Shown here piece by piece: positions 44,440 through 53,934 of a stretch of DNA of 64,000 nt. Each line of letters begins with the position of its first letter. Position 1 is the stretch's first letter. The notes under the pieces are model-generated. The model was not told the origin of the DNA and searched no databases. It was given only the letters and a program-made list of their open reading frames with translations. The stretch covers positions 987,501-1,051,500 of the forward strand of contig NZ_AP026709.1 in assembly GCF_027923765.1 (NCBI RefSeq), written 5' to 3'. The position numbers were made by a program, and so were the translations under genes. Source of the stretch: Pseudodesulfovibrio nedwellii (GTDB taxonomy: Bacteria > Desulfobacterota > Desulfovibrionia > Desulfovibrionales > Desulfovibrionaceae).

Positions 44440-44775
44440 ATGAGTAATTACGATATCAGACTGGCCAAGCTGGTCAGTGGCGAAATGATCGTTGCCAAAT
44501 ACGACGGCATCGCACGCAAATACGAAGATCCTGCAACCATTCAGGCCATGCCTACCCAAAACGGCAACCAAATGGTTCTGCTGCCTTACGGCTACCCCTT
44601 TGATCAGGAAATGCACGGTGAAATTTCCTTCGACCACGTTCTGTTCGAGTACAAAAACTGCCCGGAAGAACTGAAGACCAAATACATCGAAGCATTGACC
44701 AACATCTCCCTGTCCAGTGGCGGCCTCGACCTGGGTGGCGGCACCCCTGGCGGCGGCGGTCTCGATCTCGGCTAG
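44440..44775 (+). CDS. Small conserved protein with Gly-rich repeated tail
   Basis: 111 residues; AAAGGAGA precedes the ATG (an upstream in-frame ATG has no such site). Residues ~1-90 form a compact domain (LAKLVSGEMIVAKYD, QMVLLPYGYPFD, EISFDHVLFEY) that brings to mind Sm-like beta barrels seen in some phage and bacterial proteins. The C-terminus is GGLDLGGGTPGGGGLDLG, a duplicated GGLDLG motif. Function unknown; its own terminator follows. Confidence 0.7.
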   Translation: MSNYDIRLAKLVSGEMIVAKYDGIARKYEDPATIQAMPTQNGNQMVLLPYGYPFDQEMHGEISFDHVLFEYKNCPEELKTKYIEALTNISLSSGGLDLGGGTPGGGGLDLG

Positions 44776-44801
44776 CCGACACCAGCAAAAACTGGTATTT
44801 C

Positions 44802-44837
44802 AAACGGGGCTGGCTCACCAGAGCCAACCCCGTTTTT
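44802..44837 (+). terminator. Rho-independent terminator after the Gly-rich gene
   Basis: Stem AAACGGGG-TGGCTC / GAGCCA-CCCCGTTT with one internal mismatch and ACCA loop, then T tail. It stands 24 bases before the radical SAM gene start. Confidence 0.88.
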
Positions 44838-44860
44838 CCGTCCTCTAACCAACGATTAGC

Positions 44861-47389
44861 ATGAAAGAATTACTGCCCATCCTCCCCCGTCCGTCACGAT
44901 ATCTCGGCAGCGAATGGGGAACTACGTCAAAAAATCCTGACACCGTCACTGTACGGTGTGCCCTCGCCTTTCCCGACATGTACGAAGTCGGCATGTCTTA
45001 CCTTGGGCAGAAAATTCTTTCACAAGCCATCAACGCCCATCCGCAATTCTGGGCAGAACGGGTTTACACCCCGTGCCAGGAAACCGCTGCGATCCTGCGC
45101 GAGCATAACACTTTACTCACCACTCTTGAGTCGGACACCCCCCTCAAGGATATGGACACCATCGGATTCAGCCTGACGCACGAGTTATGCTACACCAACA
45201 TCCTCTATATTTTGGATTTGGCAGGCATCCCCTTCCGTACATCTGACAGAGACAGCTCACACCCACTCATCATTGCCGGTGGCGGCGCGACCTTCAACGC
45301 AGAACCCATGGCACCTTTTTTCGACGCCATGGTCATCGGCGATGGAGAAGAAACAATGCCTGCTGTCCTATCCTGCATTGAACAAGCGAAAGCCGAAGGC
45401 CTATCACGCCCCAAACTCCTGAAAAATCTAACGACCATACCCGGCATCTACATCCCATCATTTTTCGAAGATCAAGGACCAGGAAAACCGATCAAGCCGT
45501 TGGTTGAAGGCTATGAAACCGTTGAAAAAGCCGTGGTTGACGATCTCAACTCCACTCCGTTCCCCACTGGTCAAACCATACCCTTCGATGCCATCCATGA
45601 TCGACTGACCATGGAAATTGCCCGAGGCTGTACTCGTGGTTGTCGCTTCTGTCAGGCCGGTATGATCTACCGTCCTGTACGTGAACGCTCGCTGGATGAA
45701 CTCGACCGCATCCTGACCGATGGACTGGCCGAAACCGGCTATGAAGAGACGTCCCTCCTCTCCCTGTCTACCGGTGACTATTCCGGCCTGGACTCATTGT
45801 TTACACGCAGCTTCGACAAATGTGCATCCGAACAAATTTCCATTTCCCTGCCGTCACTACGTGTCGGCTCACTGTCCGCCCCCATCATGGAGCGTATTTC
45901 CTCCATCCGGCGAACCGGCGCAACACTGGCCCCGGAGGCTGGCAGTCAGCGCATGCGCGATGTCATCAACAAGGGAATTGATGAAGAAGGTCTCCTTGAA
46001 CACGTACGCATGCTGTTCGACAACGGCTGGCAGGGTGTAAAACTGTATTTCATGGTCGGCCTGCCCACCGAAACCGACGAGGACTTGGATGCTATCGTGG
46101 ACTTGTGCCTCAAGGTGCGTGATTCTGCCGGACGCCACATCAAACGGCTGCAAGTCTCAGCAGCTGTTTCGCCTTTCGTGCCGAAGCCTCAAACGCCTTT
46201 CCAATGGGAATCACAGATTTCATATGATGAAATATACCGGCGTGTTCACTACCTGCGCGACCAATTCAGACGGCATAAACGAATCAGCATCAAATACCAC
46301 GAACCTGAGATGACCTCACTGGAAGGCGTGTTCTCCCGTGGCGACCGTCGACTGGCCGAAGTAGTGGAGCGAGCGTATGCCAAGGGTGCACTTTTCTCCA
46401 GTTGGAAGGACCATCTTCGCTTGGAACCCTACAAAGAGGCCATGGAAGAAGCCGGACTGGACTGGGATAAATACACAGGTTCCCGCGACCCTGATGGCCC
46501 ACTGCCATGGGACCATATTTCCAGCGGCCTGACCAAGAAATATCTGCTCAAGGAACGTGAACGCGCTCTGGCTGAGAAAATCACCGAAGATTGCCGATAC
46601 GGCGCCTGTCACAACTGTGGAGTCTGCGAATTCGATGGTCGAAAGACTACGCTGACAACACAGGCCAAAGACAAAGACATTCGTCCGAGACTTGTTTTTC
46701 CCCAACGCGATCAGGAAGGCGAGCAGCCGCCCTACACCATAGAAAAACCCGACTTGACCATTAAAGAAGCCCACTTTCGACTCTGGTACGAGAAAAACGG
46801 TCCGGCCGCGTACCTCAGCCAATTGGAACTGCAGGCTGTGTTTGAACGAGCTTTCCGTCGTGCAGGATTACCCATGGCGTTTTCTGCCGGATTCCATCCC
46901 ATGCCCAGGTTATCATTCGGCAAAGCACTTCCCGTAGGCGTCTCCAGTAATGCCGAATGGATCAATGTATTTCTCCGACAGGACTTTGAATCGACTGAAG
47001 TCATCAAAAAGCTGATACCCAATATGCCCGAAGGACTTGCCCCCATCAAAGCCGATCGATTATCCATGGGAAAAAAACAACCGCAATCAGTAGAAGAAGT
47101 CTTTGAAATCCAGTTTACCAAGGACGCAAAAAAACGTCTGACACAATGGCAGGACTTCATCAATGCCGAAGAATTTATCGTTGAGAAACGAACAAAAAAA
47201 CGCGGCATGAAGCAGGTTAACGTACGGCCCATCATCAAGGAAATGACCGAAATGGAATTAGGTCTGATCTTAGTTATGGACTGGCGTGAACTGTATATGA
47301 GTCCTTTGGCCTTGTGCATGGCTATCATGAAAGACGCGAGTCAACTCGATTTCACTCTGACCAAGACCGCCCAACGATTCGAAAAATAA
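44861..47389 (+). CDS. Radical SAM protein fused to DUF2344 (TIGR03960/TIGR03936 type)
   Basis: 842 residues. N-terminal ~200 residues resemble a B12-binding-like domain (LIIAGGGATFNAEPMAPFFDAMVIGDGEE); the radical SAM core has the 4Fe-4S motif CTRGCRFCQAG (about residue 255); a second Cys cluster CRYGACHNCGVC lies near 585; the C-terminal ~220 residues are DUF2344 (WYEKNGPAAYLSQLELQAVFERAFRRAGLPMAFSAGFHPMP region). These fusions are widespread but of unknown function, often near ribonuclease G or ribosomal genes, which is not the case here. No strong ribosome-binding site is seen. Confidence 0.85.
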   Translation: MKELLPILPRPSRYLGSEWGTTSKNPDTVTVRCALAFPDMYEVGMSYLGQKILSQAINAHPQFWAERVYTPCQETAAILREHNTLLTTLESDTPLKDMDTIGFSLTHELCYTNILYILDLAGIPFRTSDRDSSHPLIIAGGGATFNAEPMAPFFDAMVIGDGEETMPAVLSCIEQAKAEGLSRPKLLKNLTTIPGIYIPSFFEDQGPGKPIKPLVEGYETVEKAVVDDLNSTPFPTGQTIPFDAIHDRLTMEIARGCTRGCRFCQAGMIYRPVRERSLDELDRILTDGLAETGYEETSLLSLSTGDYSGLDSLFTRSFDKCASEQISISLPSLRVGSLSAPIMERISSIRRTGATLAPEAGSQRMRDVINKGIDEEGLLEHVRMLFDNGWQGVKLYFMVGLPTETDEDLDAIVDLCLKVRDSAGRHIKRLQVSAAVSPFVPKPQTPFQWESQISYDEIYRRVHYLRDQFRRHKRISIKYHEPEMTSLEGVFSRGDRRLAEVVERAYAKGALFSSWKDHLRLEPYKEAMEEAGLDWDKYTGSRDPDGPLPWDHISSGLTKKYLLKERERALAEKITEDCRYGACHNCGVCEFDGRKTTLTTQAKDKDIRPRLVFPQRDQEGEQPPYTIEKPDLTIKEAHFRLWYEKNGPAAYLSQLELQAVFERAFRRAGLPMAFSAGFHPMPRLSFGKALPVGVSSNAEWINVFLRQDFESTEVIKKLIPNMPEGLAPIKADRLSMGKKQPQSVEEVFEIQFTKDAKKRLTQWQDFINAEEFIVEKRTKKRGMKQVNVRPIIKEMTEMELGLILVMDWRELYMSPLALCMAIMKDASQLDFTLTKTAQRFEK

Positions 47390-47413
47390 TCGACTACCTC
47401 ACATAAGTGAGGA

Positions 47414-47830
47414 TTAGAACAGCCCTTCGCTCTCTCCTGTACCGATAGTTACCTGCCGGTACACTTCTTCTGTGCCACCCTGTAACGGCTTCATTTTAAT
47501 CAGGATGTCACTGGAGCCATCCATGAGCACTGTAAACAGGTATCGCGCCCGATTTTCATCGTCTTCAGAGTATTCCAGAAACCGCTCCATACGCAGCATT
47601 GACGGGTCAAACGAAGCTCCCGATATTCTATATCCCTTAACCAAAGGATTGGGCATATCCACGGCCAGGATCTCCCCCCGTTCCAATGTCACTACCGTTG
47701 AATAATCATCATCAATTTCTATAAGTTCCGCAGGATTCAATCCCGTTTCAACAGACGAAGAGCCAAAACAGGCCGTCAGCATAAAAAGGCATACCATAAT
47801 CAACGATAACATACTAAAAAATTTAAGCAT
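47414..47830 (-). CDS. Putative lipoprotein, chagasin-like fold possible
   Basis: 138 residues with a lipoprotein signal (lipobox MLTAC, Cys ~21). The mature part is beta-rich: TLERGEILAVDMPNPLVKGYRISG...DPSMLRMERF...YLFTVLMDGSSDILIKMK, which is reminiscent of chagasin-type (I42) protease inhibitors but too diverged to assign. It is convergent with the radical SAM gene; a small hairpin CCTCAC/GTGAGG without T run lies between them (47396-47411). Confidence 0.6.
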   Translation of the reverse strand: MLKFFSMLSLIMVCLFMLTACFGSSSVETGLNPAELIEIDDDYSTVVTLERGEILAVDMPNPLVKGYRISGASFDPSMLRMERFLEYSEDDENRARYLFTVLMDGSSDILIKMKPLQGGTEEVYRQVTIGTGESEGLF

Positions 47831-48062
47831 TATTCATTTTCTCCAACATCGCCTTCATGGGCAAAACTCTATTGTTAAAATCAAGTTAAAAGTGTATGAG
47901 TGAACAGATTTCTGCCTAACCCATTTATGCCGTGTTCTGCAATGGAAGCAACCCCTTCCGTAGTATCGGTCTGGTAAAGGCGAATCGTGTCCTCTGGACA
48001 CAGGAGAGGTATGGTCACGCCGTTTTATGGCGTAATAGCTTTAATTAATGGAGGAATAACTC

Positions 48063-49688
48063 ATGAAACTGTCGACGTTCAAATCCGCCGGCAAATTCTC
48101 CCTGCTCCTTCTCACCATCGTCGTATCCGCCATGTTGCTGGTCGGTTGCGCCGGAGAAGAGAAGAAAGATGATGCAGCCGAGAAAGCCGAATCTGCAACC
48201 CCCGCTAAAGTCACTCTGAAACTCGCCATGGACGCCGATCCGGTTTCCCTGGACCCTCAGGTCCAGCTGTCCGGTGGTATGCTTCAGTTCTCCCACATGG
48301 TCTTCGACTCTCTCGTTCGTTACGACCAAGACATGAATTTCGTCCCCCGCCTGGCCACCAAGTGGGAACGTATCGACGACCTGACCATGCGCTTCCATCT
48401 GCGTGAAGGCGTCAAGTTCCACTCCGGCAACGAATTCACCGCTGAAGACGTTGTTTTTTCTCTGGAACGCCTGAAGAAATCTGAAGACTTCAAGGGACTG
48501 TTTGAGCCTTTCACCGGTGCCAAGGTTGTGGACGCCCACACCGTGGACCTGATCACCAAGCAGCCTTACGGCCTGGTGCTCAACATGGCTACCTACATCT
48601 TCCCCATGGACAAAAAGTTCTACACCGGTACGGATGACAAAGGTAAGCCCAAGGATCTGATCCTCAAGACGGATTACTCCTACGCCAACGTCAATGAATC
48701 CGGCACAGGCCCTTACGTTGTTGGTCAGCGTGAACAGGGCGTGAAGGTCATCTTCACCCGTTTCGCCGATTACTGGGATCACACCGGTAACATCGAAGAA
48801 ATCATCCTCACCCCGATCAAGAACGACGCTACCCGTGTTGCAGCCCTGCTGTCCGGCGATGTCGACTTCATCATGCCCGTGCCTCCGCAGGATCTCGAGC
48901 GCATCAACTCCACTGATGGCCTGCAGCTCGTGACCATGTCCGGCTCCCGCATCATCACTTTCCAGTTGAACAGCGAACGTAACCCTGCACTGGCTGACCC
49001 CAAAGTCCGCCTTGCCATGGCTTACGCCTATGACAACAACGGTGTTGTCGACAAGATCATGAAGGGCTTCGCTACTGCAGCTGGCCAGATGTCCCCCAGG
49101 GGTTATGCTGGTCACGTAGAAGAATTGGCTCCCCGCTACGACCTTGAGAAAGCCAAGGCTCTGATGGCCGAATCCGGTTTCCCCAATGGTTTCGAAGCAA
49201 CCATGATCGCTCCTAACAACCGTTACGTAAACGACGAAAAGATCTCTGAGGCATTTGTTTCCATGATGTCCAAGATCGGTGGCAAGATCTCCCTGAAGAC
49301 CATGCCCAAGGCCCAGTACTGGGATCAGTTCGATGCACAGGTCGCCGACATCCAAATGATCGGTTGGCATTCTGACACCGAAGACTCCGGCAACTTCTAC
49401 GAGTTCCTGTCCATGTGCCGCAACGCCGAAACCGGCTACGGCCAGTACAACTCCGGTAACTACTGCAATGCCAAGGTCGACGAACTGACCATCGCTGCCC
49501 AGACTGAAACCGACATGACCAAGCGCGCCGCACAGTGCCAGGAAGCTGAAAAGATTCAGTATAATGAAGCTGGCTTCATCCCCCTGCATTGGCAGAACCT
49601 GTCCTGGGCTTCCAAGTCCAACATGGACACTCCGAAGGTCGTCAACGTCATGAACTTCCCGTACTTCGGTGATCTGATCGTCAAGTAA
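48063..49688 (+). CDS. dppA: Dipeptide/oligopeptide ABC transporter, substrate-binding lipoprotein
   Basis: 541-residue family 5 solute-binding protein. Signal ends at lipobox MLLVGC, so it is lipid-anchored, then an acidic/Ala linker. Family patterns: ADPVSLDPQVQLSGGMLQFSHMVFDSLVRY, TMRFHLREGVKFHSGNEFTAEDVVFSLER and GTGPYVV. GGAGGAA precedes the ATG. It begins a five-gene operon with permeases and ATPases. Codon use is strongly biased to C-ending codons compared with neighbours, suggesting high expression. The upstream 230 bases hold a short GTGTCC/GGACAC hairpin (47988-48002) but no clear promoter. Confidence 0.92.
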   Translation: MKLSTFKSAGKFSLLLLTIVVSAMLLVGCAGEEKKDDAAEKAESATPAKVTLKLAMDADPVSLDPQVQLSGGMLQFSHMVFDSLVRYDQDMNFVPRLATKWERIDDLTMRFHLREGVKFHSGNEFTAEDVVFSLERLKKSEDFKGLFEPFTGAKVVDAHTVDLITKQPYGLVLNMATYIFPMDKKFYTGTDDKGKPKDLILKTDYSYANVNESGTGPYVVGQREQGVKVIFTRFADYWDHTGNIEEIILTPIKNDATRVAALLSGDVDFIMPVPPQDLERINSTDGLQLVTMSGSRIITFQLNSERNPALADPKVRLAMAYAYDNNGVVDKIMKGFATAAGQMSPRGYAGHVEELAPRYDLEKAKALMAESGFPNGFEATMIAPNNRYVNDEKISEAFVSMMSKIGGKISLKTMPKAQYWDQFDAQVADIQMIGWHSDTEDSGNFYEFLSMCRNAETGYGQYNSGNYCNAKVDELTIAAQTETDMTKRAAQCQEAEKIQYNEAGFIPLHWQNLSWASKSNMDTPKVVNVMNFPYFGDLIVK

Positions 49689-49726
49689 TGTAAATCATCA
49701 CTTGCAATAGATCGAAAAGAAAATTA

Positions 49727-49763
49727 AAGGGGAACCCCGGTCTTAAACTGGGGTTCCCCTTCA
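49727..49763 (+). terminator. Hairpin between the binding-protein and permease genes
   Basis: Stem AAGGGGAACCCCGG / CTGGGGTTCCCCTT with a 7-base loop (one G-T pair), then TTC. The weak T tail suggests partial termination or a 3'-end stabiliser inside the operon. Confidence 0.7.
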
Positions 49764-49862
49764 CACAGTTGGCGACCATTGGGACGCCCTAAAAAATTCC
49801 AATGAAATCAATCACCTGTTGCATAATCCCATGTGCAGGAAACTGACGGCAATCGAGTAGAC

Positions 49863-50840
49863 ATGTTTGCATTCACTGTTAAAAGAATCCTTCAAGCAGT
49901 GATGGTCATGCTGATCATCAGCTTCATCGGATTCGCTATCAAACACAACTTCGGTGATCCTATCCGCGATCTCGTGGGCCAACGGGTCACTCCTGCCGAG
50001 CGTGCTCAAATGCGCGAGAAACTCGGCCTCAACGATCCCTTCATGGTCCAATATGTCCGTTTTCTGGGCAACGCCATGCATGGCGATCTCGGTCAAAGTT
50101 ACTTCTTCAAAAAACCCGCAGCGCAAGTCATCATCAAAAAAGCACCTGCTACACTGGAATTAGTTTTTTGTGCAGCACTGATTATTGTGCTTCTTTCTGT
50201 TCCACTGGGTATTTATGCAGCCATCAAACCCCATAGTTGGTTCAGCCGATTTGTCATGGGAACTTCGATCGTCGGGGTATCAATGCCGGTATTTCTCACC
50301 GCCATTCTCCTCATCTATATTTTTTCGGTTGAACTCCATTGGCTTCCCTCATTTGGACGAGGCGACACAGTTCGACTCTTCGGATGGTGGGACACAGGCC
50401 TGCTGACGTGGGATGGTCTGAAGCATTTAATCATGCCCTCCATCGCGCTTTCCTCCATCATGCTCCCGCTCTTTATCCGCCTTATCCGATCCGAGATGAT
50501 GGAAGTACTGGAAACAGAATACGTCAAATACGCCTGGGCCAAAGGCATCAAGCCGCGACGTGTGTGGTTAATTCATGCCTTCAAGAACACTCTGCTTCCA
50601 GTTATCACCGTTGGCGGTGTGCAACTCGGTATCATGGTGGCCTTCACTATCCTGACAGAAACCGTCTTTCAATGGCAGGGCATGGGTTCCATGTTCATTG
50701 AATCGGTTGAACGTTCCGACACCTCGTTGATGGTTGCTTATCTGGTTTTCGTCGGCATCATCTTCGTTATGGTCAACACATTGGTCGACATAATCTACGG
50801 CCTCGTCAATCCCACAGTGCGCGTGGCAGGGAGAAAGTAG
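49863..50840 (+). CDS. dppB: Dipeptide/oligopeptide ABC transporter, permease DppB-like
   Basis: 325-residue inner-membrane permease, first of the pair. It starts FAFTVKRILQAVMVMLIISFIGF and shows the DppB pattern of a long periplasmic loop (DPIRDLVGQRVTPAERAQMREKLGLNDP) and the EAA-type loop YVKYAWAKGIKPRRVWLIHAFKNTLLPVITVGG. The ATG at 49863 is preferred over an upstream GTG. The next gene starts 1 base after its stop. Confidence 0.92.
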   Translation: MFAFTVKRILQAVMVMLIISFIGFAIKHNFGDPIRDLVGQRVTPAERAQMREKLGLNDPFMVQYVRFLGNAMHGDLGQSYFFKKPAAQVIIKKAPATLELVFCAALIIVLLSVPLGIYAAIKPHSWFSRFVMGTSIVGVSMPVFLTAILLIYIFSVELHWLPSFGRGDTVRLFGWWDTGLLTWDGLKHLIMPSIALSSIMLPLFIRLIRSEMMEVLETEYVKYAWAKGIKPRRVWLIHAFKNTLLPVITVGGVQLGIMVAFTILTETVFQWQGMGSMFIESVERSDTSLMVAYLVFVGIIFVMVNTLVDIIYGLVNPTVRVAGRK

Positions 50841-50841
50841 T

Positions 50842-51759
50842 ATGCGATCCAAATGGCAAAGATTCAAAGAATCCTACATGCTCTATAACTTCCTCCGGGA
50901 TCCTGTCGCTCTCATCAGCTTCACTATCTTGGCGGTCCTGTTCTTCTCGGCTTTTGCCGCCCCACTGATAGCCCCGCACGATCCATACAACTCGACCACA
51001 ATTGACATCATGGACGCCCAGATTCCTCCTGCATGGGAAGACGGTGGTGGCACCAAGTTCCTCCTTGGAACCGATGCTCAAGGCCGCGACATTCTCTCCA
51101 CCATGCTTTACGGCATGCGTGTATCCATCATCATCGGTGTCGGCGCTGTCTGTCTTCAGGCCTTCATCGGTATCATTGTTGGCTTACTTTCGGGCTACAT
51201 CAGACGGCTTGACAACATTCTCATGCGAATAGCTGATGTCCAGCTATCATTCTCAACGTACATGGTTGCCATTTTCATCGGCGCCATCGTCCAGACCGCT
51301 TTCGGTGTAGCCGGATACGACAAAGTGGCCGTACCGCTGATCATTGTCATTATCGGTTTGGCTGAATGGCCTCAGTACGCCCGTACTGTACGAGCCTCGG
51401 TTTTAGCAGAACGCCGAAAAGAATACGTAGAAGCCGCCCGAGTCATCGGTCTATCAAAAGTCCGCATCATGTGGCGACATATTCTGCCAAATACGCTTTC
51501 CCCTGTACTAGTTATATCCACTGTTCAGGTGGCAAACGCCATCATGTCCGAAGCGGCCCTTTCCTTCCTTGGGCTAGGCATGCCCGTAAACAAGCCTTCT
51601 CTGGGATCGCTGATTACAGCCGGATTCGAATACATATTCTCCGGCTCTTGGTGGATTACCATCTTCCCCGGTATTCTGCTCGTCACCCTAATTCTCGTCA
51701 TTAACCTGCTTGGCGACTGGGTCCGAGATTTCCTCAACCCCAAACTGTACAAGGGGTAA
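50842..51759 (+). CDS. dppC: Dipeptide/oligopeptide ABC transporter, permease DppC-like
   Basis: 305-residue second permease. The N-terminal FLRDPVALISFTILAVLFFSAFAAPLIAPHDPY and GTDAQGRDILSTMLYGMRVSIIIG are typical of DppC/OppC, as is the EAA loop EYVEAARVIGLSKVRIMWRHILPNTLSPV. Tightly packed between dppB and dppD. Confidence 0.92.
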   Translation: MRSKWQRFKESYMLYNFLRDPVALISFTILAVLFFSAFAAPLIAPHDPYNSTTIDIMDAQIPPAWEDGGGTKFLLGTDAQGRDILSTMLYGMRVSIIIGVGAVCLQAFIGIIVGLLSGYIRRLDNILMRIADVQLSFSTYMVAIFIGAIVQTAFGVAGYDKVAVPLIIVIIGLAEWPQYARTVRASVLAERRKEYVEAARVIGLSKVRIMWRHILPNTLSPVLVISTVQVANAIMSEAALSFLGLGMPVNKPSLGSLITAGFEYIFSGSWWITIFPGILLVTLILVINLLGDWVRDFLNPKLYKG

Positions 51760-51762
51760 AAC

Positions 51763-52734
51763 GTGGAACCTCTCATAAATATCAAGAACCTTCGTGTTGA
51801 CTTCGAATTGCGCTCCGGCAAAGTCCGAGCCGTTCGAGATGTCAGCCTGACTATCAATAAAGGCGAACGCCTCGGCATTGTTGGCGAATCCGGTGCTGGT
51901 AAATCCGTGCTTGGCTTTTCCCTCATCAATCTCATTTCCAAACCCGGTAAAATCTCCGGTGGCGAGATCATCTTCAACGGACAGGACATCGCCAAGTTCA
52001 AATATGATCAAATGCGCAAGATCAGAGGAAATGATATTTCCATGATCTTCCAGGACCCCATGATGACCCTCAATCCGGTGCTCACAATTGGCACCCAGAT
52101 GAAGGAAACCATCTTGGCGCATATGGATGTCTCGGACAAGGAAGCAGAAGCAATCTGTCTCGACAAATTGCAGAAAGTCTACATCCCATCCCCGGAAAAA
52201 AGGTTGAAACAATACCCGCATGAATTCTCCGGCGGAATGCGTCAACGTATTGTCATTGCAATATCCCTGTTGACCAGCCCGCAGTTGATCATCGCCGATG
52301 AACCAACCACCGCACTCGACGTGACCATCCAGGCCGAAATCATGGATCTGCTGCTGGAACTCTGTGAAACTGAAAACATGGGCCTAATCCTGATCACTCA
52401 CGACTTGGCCGTTGTTTCGGAAGTCACTCAGCGCATCGCAGTCCTCTATGCTGGTAAAATCGCAGAACTTGGTGACACTGATCAAATTATCAGCAATCCG
52501 CAGCATCCCTATACACAGGGTTTGCTTCAGGCTCTTCCGCAAATGGCGGGAGGAGAACAGCGGCTCAACCAGATCCCTGGTATGATGCCGTCACTCCGAG
52601 ACATGCCCATCGGCTGTCCCTTCGAACCGCGCTGTTCTGAAAGCATGGAGAAATGTAAGACACAAATCCCAACGCTCACCCTGCTTGATAACGGAACACA
52701 AGTGGCTTGTTTCGCTCGCGAAGGAGAAAAATAA
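51763..52734 (+). CDS. dppD: Dipeptide/oligopeptide ABC transporter, ATPase DppD-like
   Basis: 323-residue ATPase starting with GTG (AAGGGG upstream). Walker A GESGAGKSV, signature FSGGMRQR, Walker B LIIADEPTTALDVT and H-loop ITHDL are intact, and the C-terminal Cys-containing region (GCPFEPRCSESMEKCKTQIP), which in this family can bind a 4Fe-4S cluster, is present. Works as a heterodimer with the next gene's product. Confidence 0.92.
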   Translation: MEPLINIKNLRVDFELRSGKVRAVRDVSLTINKGERLGIVGESGAGKSVLGFSLINLISKPGKISGGEIIFNGQDIAKFKYDQMRKIRGNDISMIFQDPMMTLNPVLTIGTQMKETILAHMDVSDKEAEAICLDKLQKVYIPSPEKRLKQYPHEFSGGMRQRIVIAISLLTSPQLIIADEPTTALDVTIQAEIMDLLLELCETENMGLILITHDLAVVSEVTQRIAVLYAGKIAELGDTDQIISNPQHPYTQGLLQALPQMAGGEQRLNQIPGMMPSLRDMPIGCPFEPRCSESMEKCKTQIPTLTLLDNGTQVACFAREGEK

Positions 52735-52736
52735 CC

Positions 52737-53744
52737 ATGAGTGCAATCCTTGAAATCCGCGACATCGATAAACATTTCGATATCTCTGGCTCAATCATCG
52801 ATCAAATCAAATTCTCCGGCGGTAAATTCAACCGCAAACAAACTTTGGTCAAGGCCGTAAACAATGTCACTCTCGACGTTCAGCCCGGTGAAACCCTGAG
52901 TGTTGTCGGTGAATCCGGCTGTGGTAAGTCTACGTTGGCCCGTACAGTCATGGGACTCTATCGCCCCAACAAGGGGGAGATTCACTACAAAGGCGCACGG
53001 ATTGACAATCTTAGCTCGCACCAAATGCGCCCCTATCGCACCAAAATGCAGATGGTTTTTCAGGACCCATACGCATCACTGAACCCGCGTATGACCGTCC
53101 GTCAGATTCTTGAAGAGCCTGTCAGATTCCACAATCCGGGTATGTCTCGTGCCGAAATTCAGGACAAAGTTGCTGAAGTAATGCTTCAGGTCGGCGTTGA
53201 CCCTGTATGGGCCACCAACTACCCGCATGAGTTCTCGGGAGGCCAGCGCCAGCGCATATCAATTGCCCGCGCCTTGGTCGTTGATCCTGAATTCATTGCC
53301 GCAGACGAACCCATTGCAGCTCTCGACGTATCCATTCAGGCACAAATTCTGAATCTACTCATGGACGCTCAAGATCAACGAGGTCTGACATACCTATTCA
53401 TCAGCCATGACTTGAGCGTGGTCGAGCACATCTCCAGCCGCGTGGCCGTCATGTATCTCGGCTGTGTCTGTGAATTGGCCCCTGCCAAGGAACTGTTTTC
53501 CAACCCGAGACATCCGTACACACAAGCTCTGCTCTCTGCCATTCCCAAGATCGGCGGCACAGCAGGTGGACACGTTAAATTGTCCGGCGACGTCCCCACA
53601 CCTATCAACCTGCCCACAGGTTGCGTGTTCAATGGCCGATGTCCGCACGCCAACGAACGGTGTATGCGGGAAATTCCCAAACAAGAAATTCTGGCAAACG
53701 ACGTGAGCGTCGCCTGCCACGCCGTCGAAGAAGGTCGCCTGTAG
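52737..53744 (+). CDS. dppF: Dipeptide/oligopeptide ABC transporter, ATPase DppF-like
   Basis: 335-residue ATPase. Walker A GESGCGKST, signature FSGGQRQR, Walker B FIAADEPIAALDVS, and the C-terminal CVFNGRCPHANERCMREIP cluster region are present. The ATG at 52737 follows GGAG and begins 2 bases after dppD; the longer frame would overlap dppD. A repeat element carrying a large hairpin follows and may terminate the operon. Confidence 0.92.
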   Translation: MSAILEIRDIDKHFDISGSIIDQIKFSGGKFNRKQTLVKAVNNVTLDVQPGETLSVVGESGCGKSTLARTVMGLYRPNKGEIHYKGARIDNLSSHQMRPYRTKMQMVFQDPYASLNPRMTVRQILEEPVRFHNPGMSRAEIQDKVAEVMLQVGVDPVWATNYPHEFSGGQRQRISIARALVVDPEFIAADEPIAALDVSIQAQILNLLMDAQDQRGLTYLFISHDLSVVEHISSRVAVMYLGCVCELAPAKELFSNPRHPYTQALLSAIPKIGGTAGGHVKLSGDVPTPINLPTGCVFNGRCPHANERCMREIPKQEILANDVSVACHAVEEGRL

Positions 53745-53750
53745 GCGACA

Positions 53751-53864
53751 TGCCTCCGACGGCTGGGGTAAGGGAAAGAAAAACCTTTTGCTAAAGGCTC
53801 TTTCTCTCCCTTACCCCAAACCCCATCCCTCTCTTTTCCAAAACTTTTTATGCGCGCATTTGCG
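53751..53864 (+). repeat. Dispersed intergenic hairpin repeat, copy 1
   Basis: Order of parts: TGCCTCCGACGGC; long stem GGGGTAAGGGA / TCCCTTACCCC (53765-53775 with 53807-53817) holding an inner CCTTT/AAAGG hairpin; CCCATCCCTC; CCAAAACTTTTT; and a GC palindrome ATGCGCGCAT (53850-53859). The same order of parts recurs at 59901-59984 and 60076-60190. It probably ends the dpp transcript. Confidence 0.75.
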
Positions 53865-53934
53865 TAGATTTGTTGTTGAAGTCAGCCATGATTTTTGCGC
53901 ATTATTCATTCGTTTGCGTTATAAACAAATAAAA

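Noticed and set aside
48045..49589. 514-codon open frame on the minus strand opposite the dppA gene
   Set aside because: It mirrors the strongly C-ending codon use of dppA, has no recognisable domain and no ribosome-binding site; it is a shadow frame.
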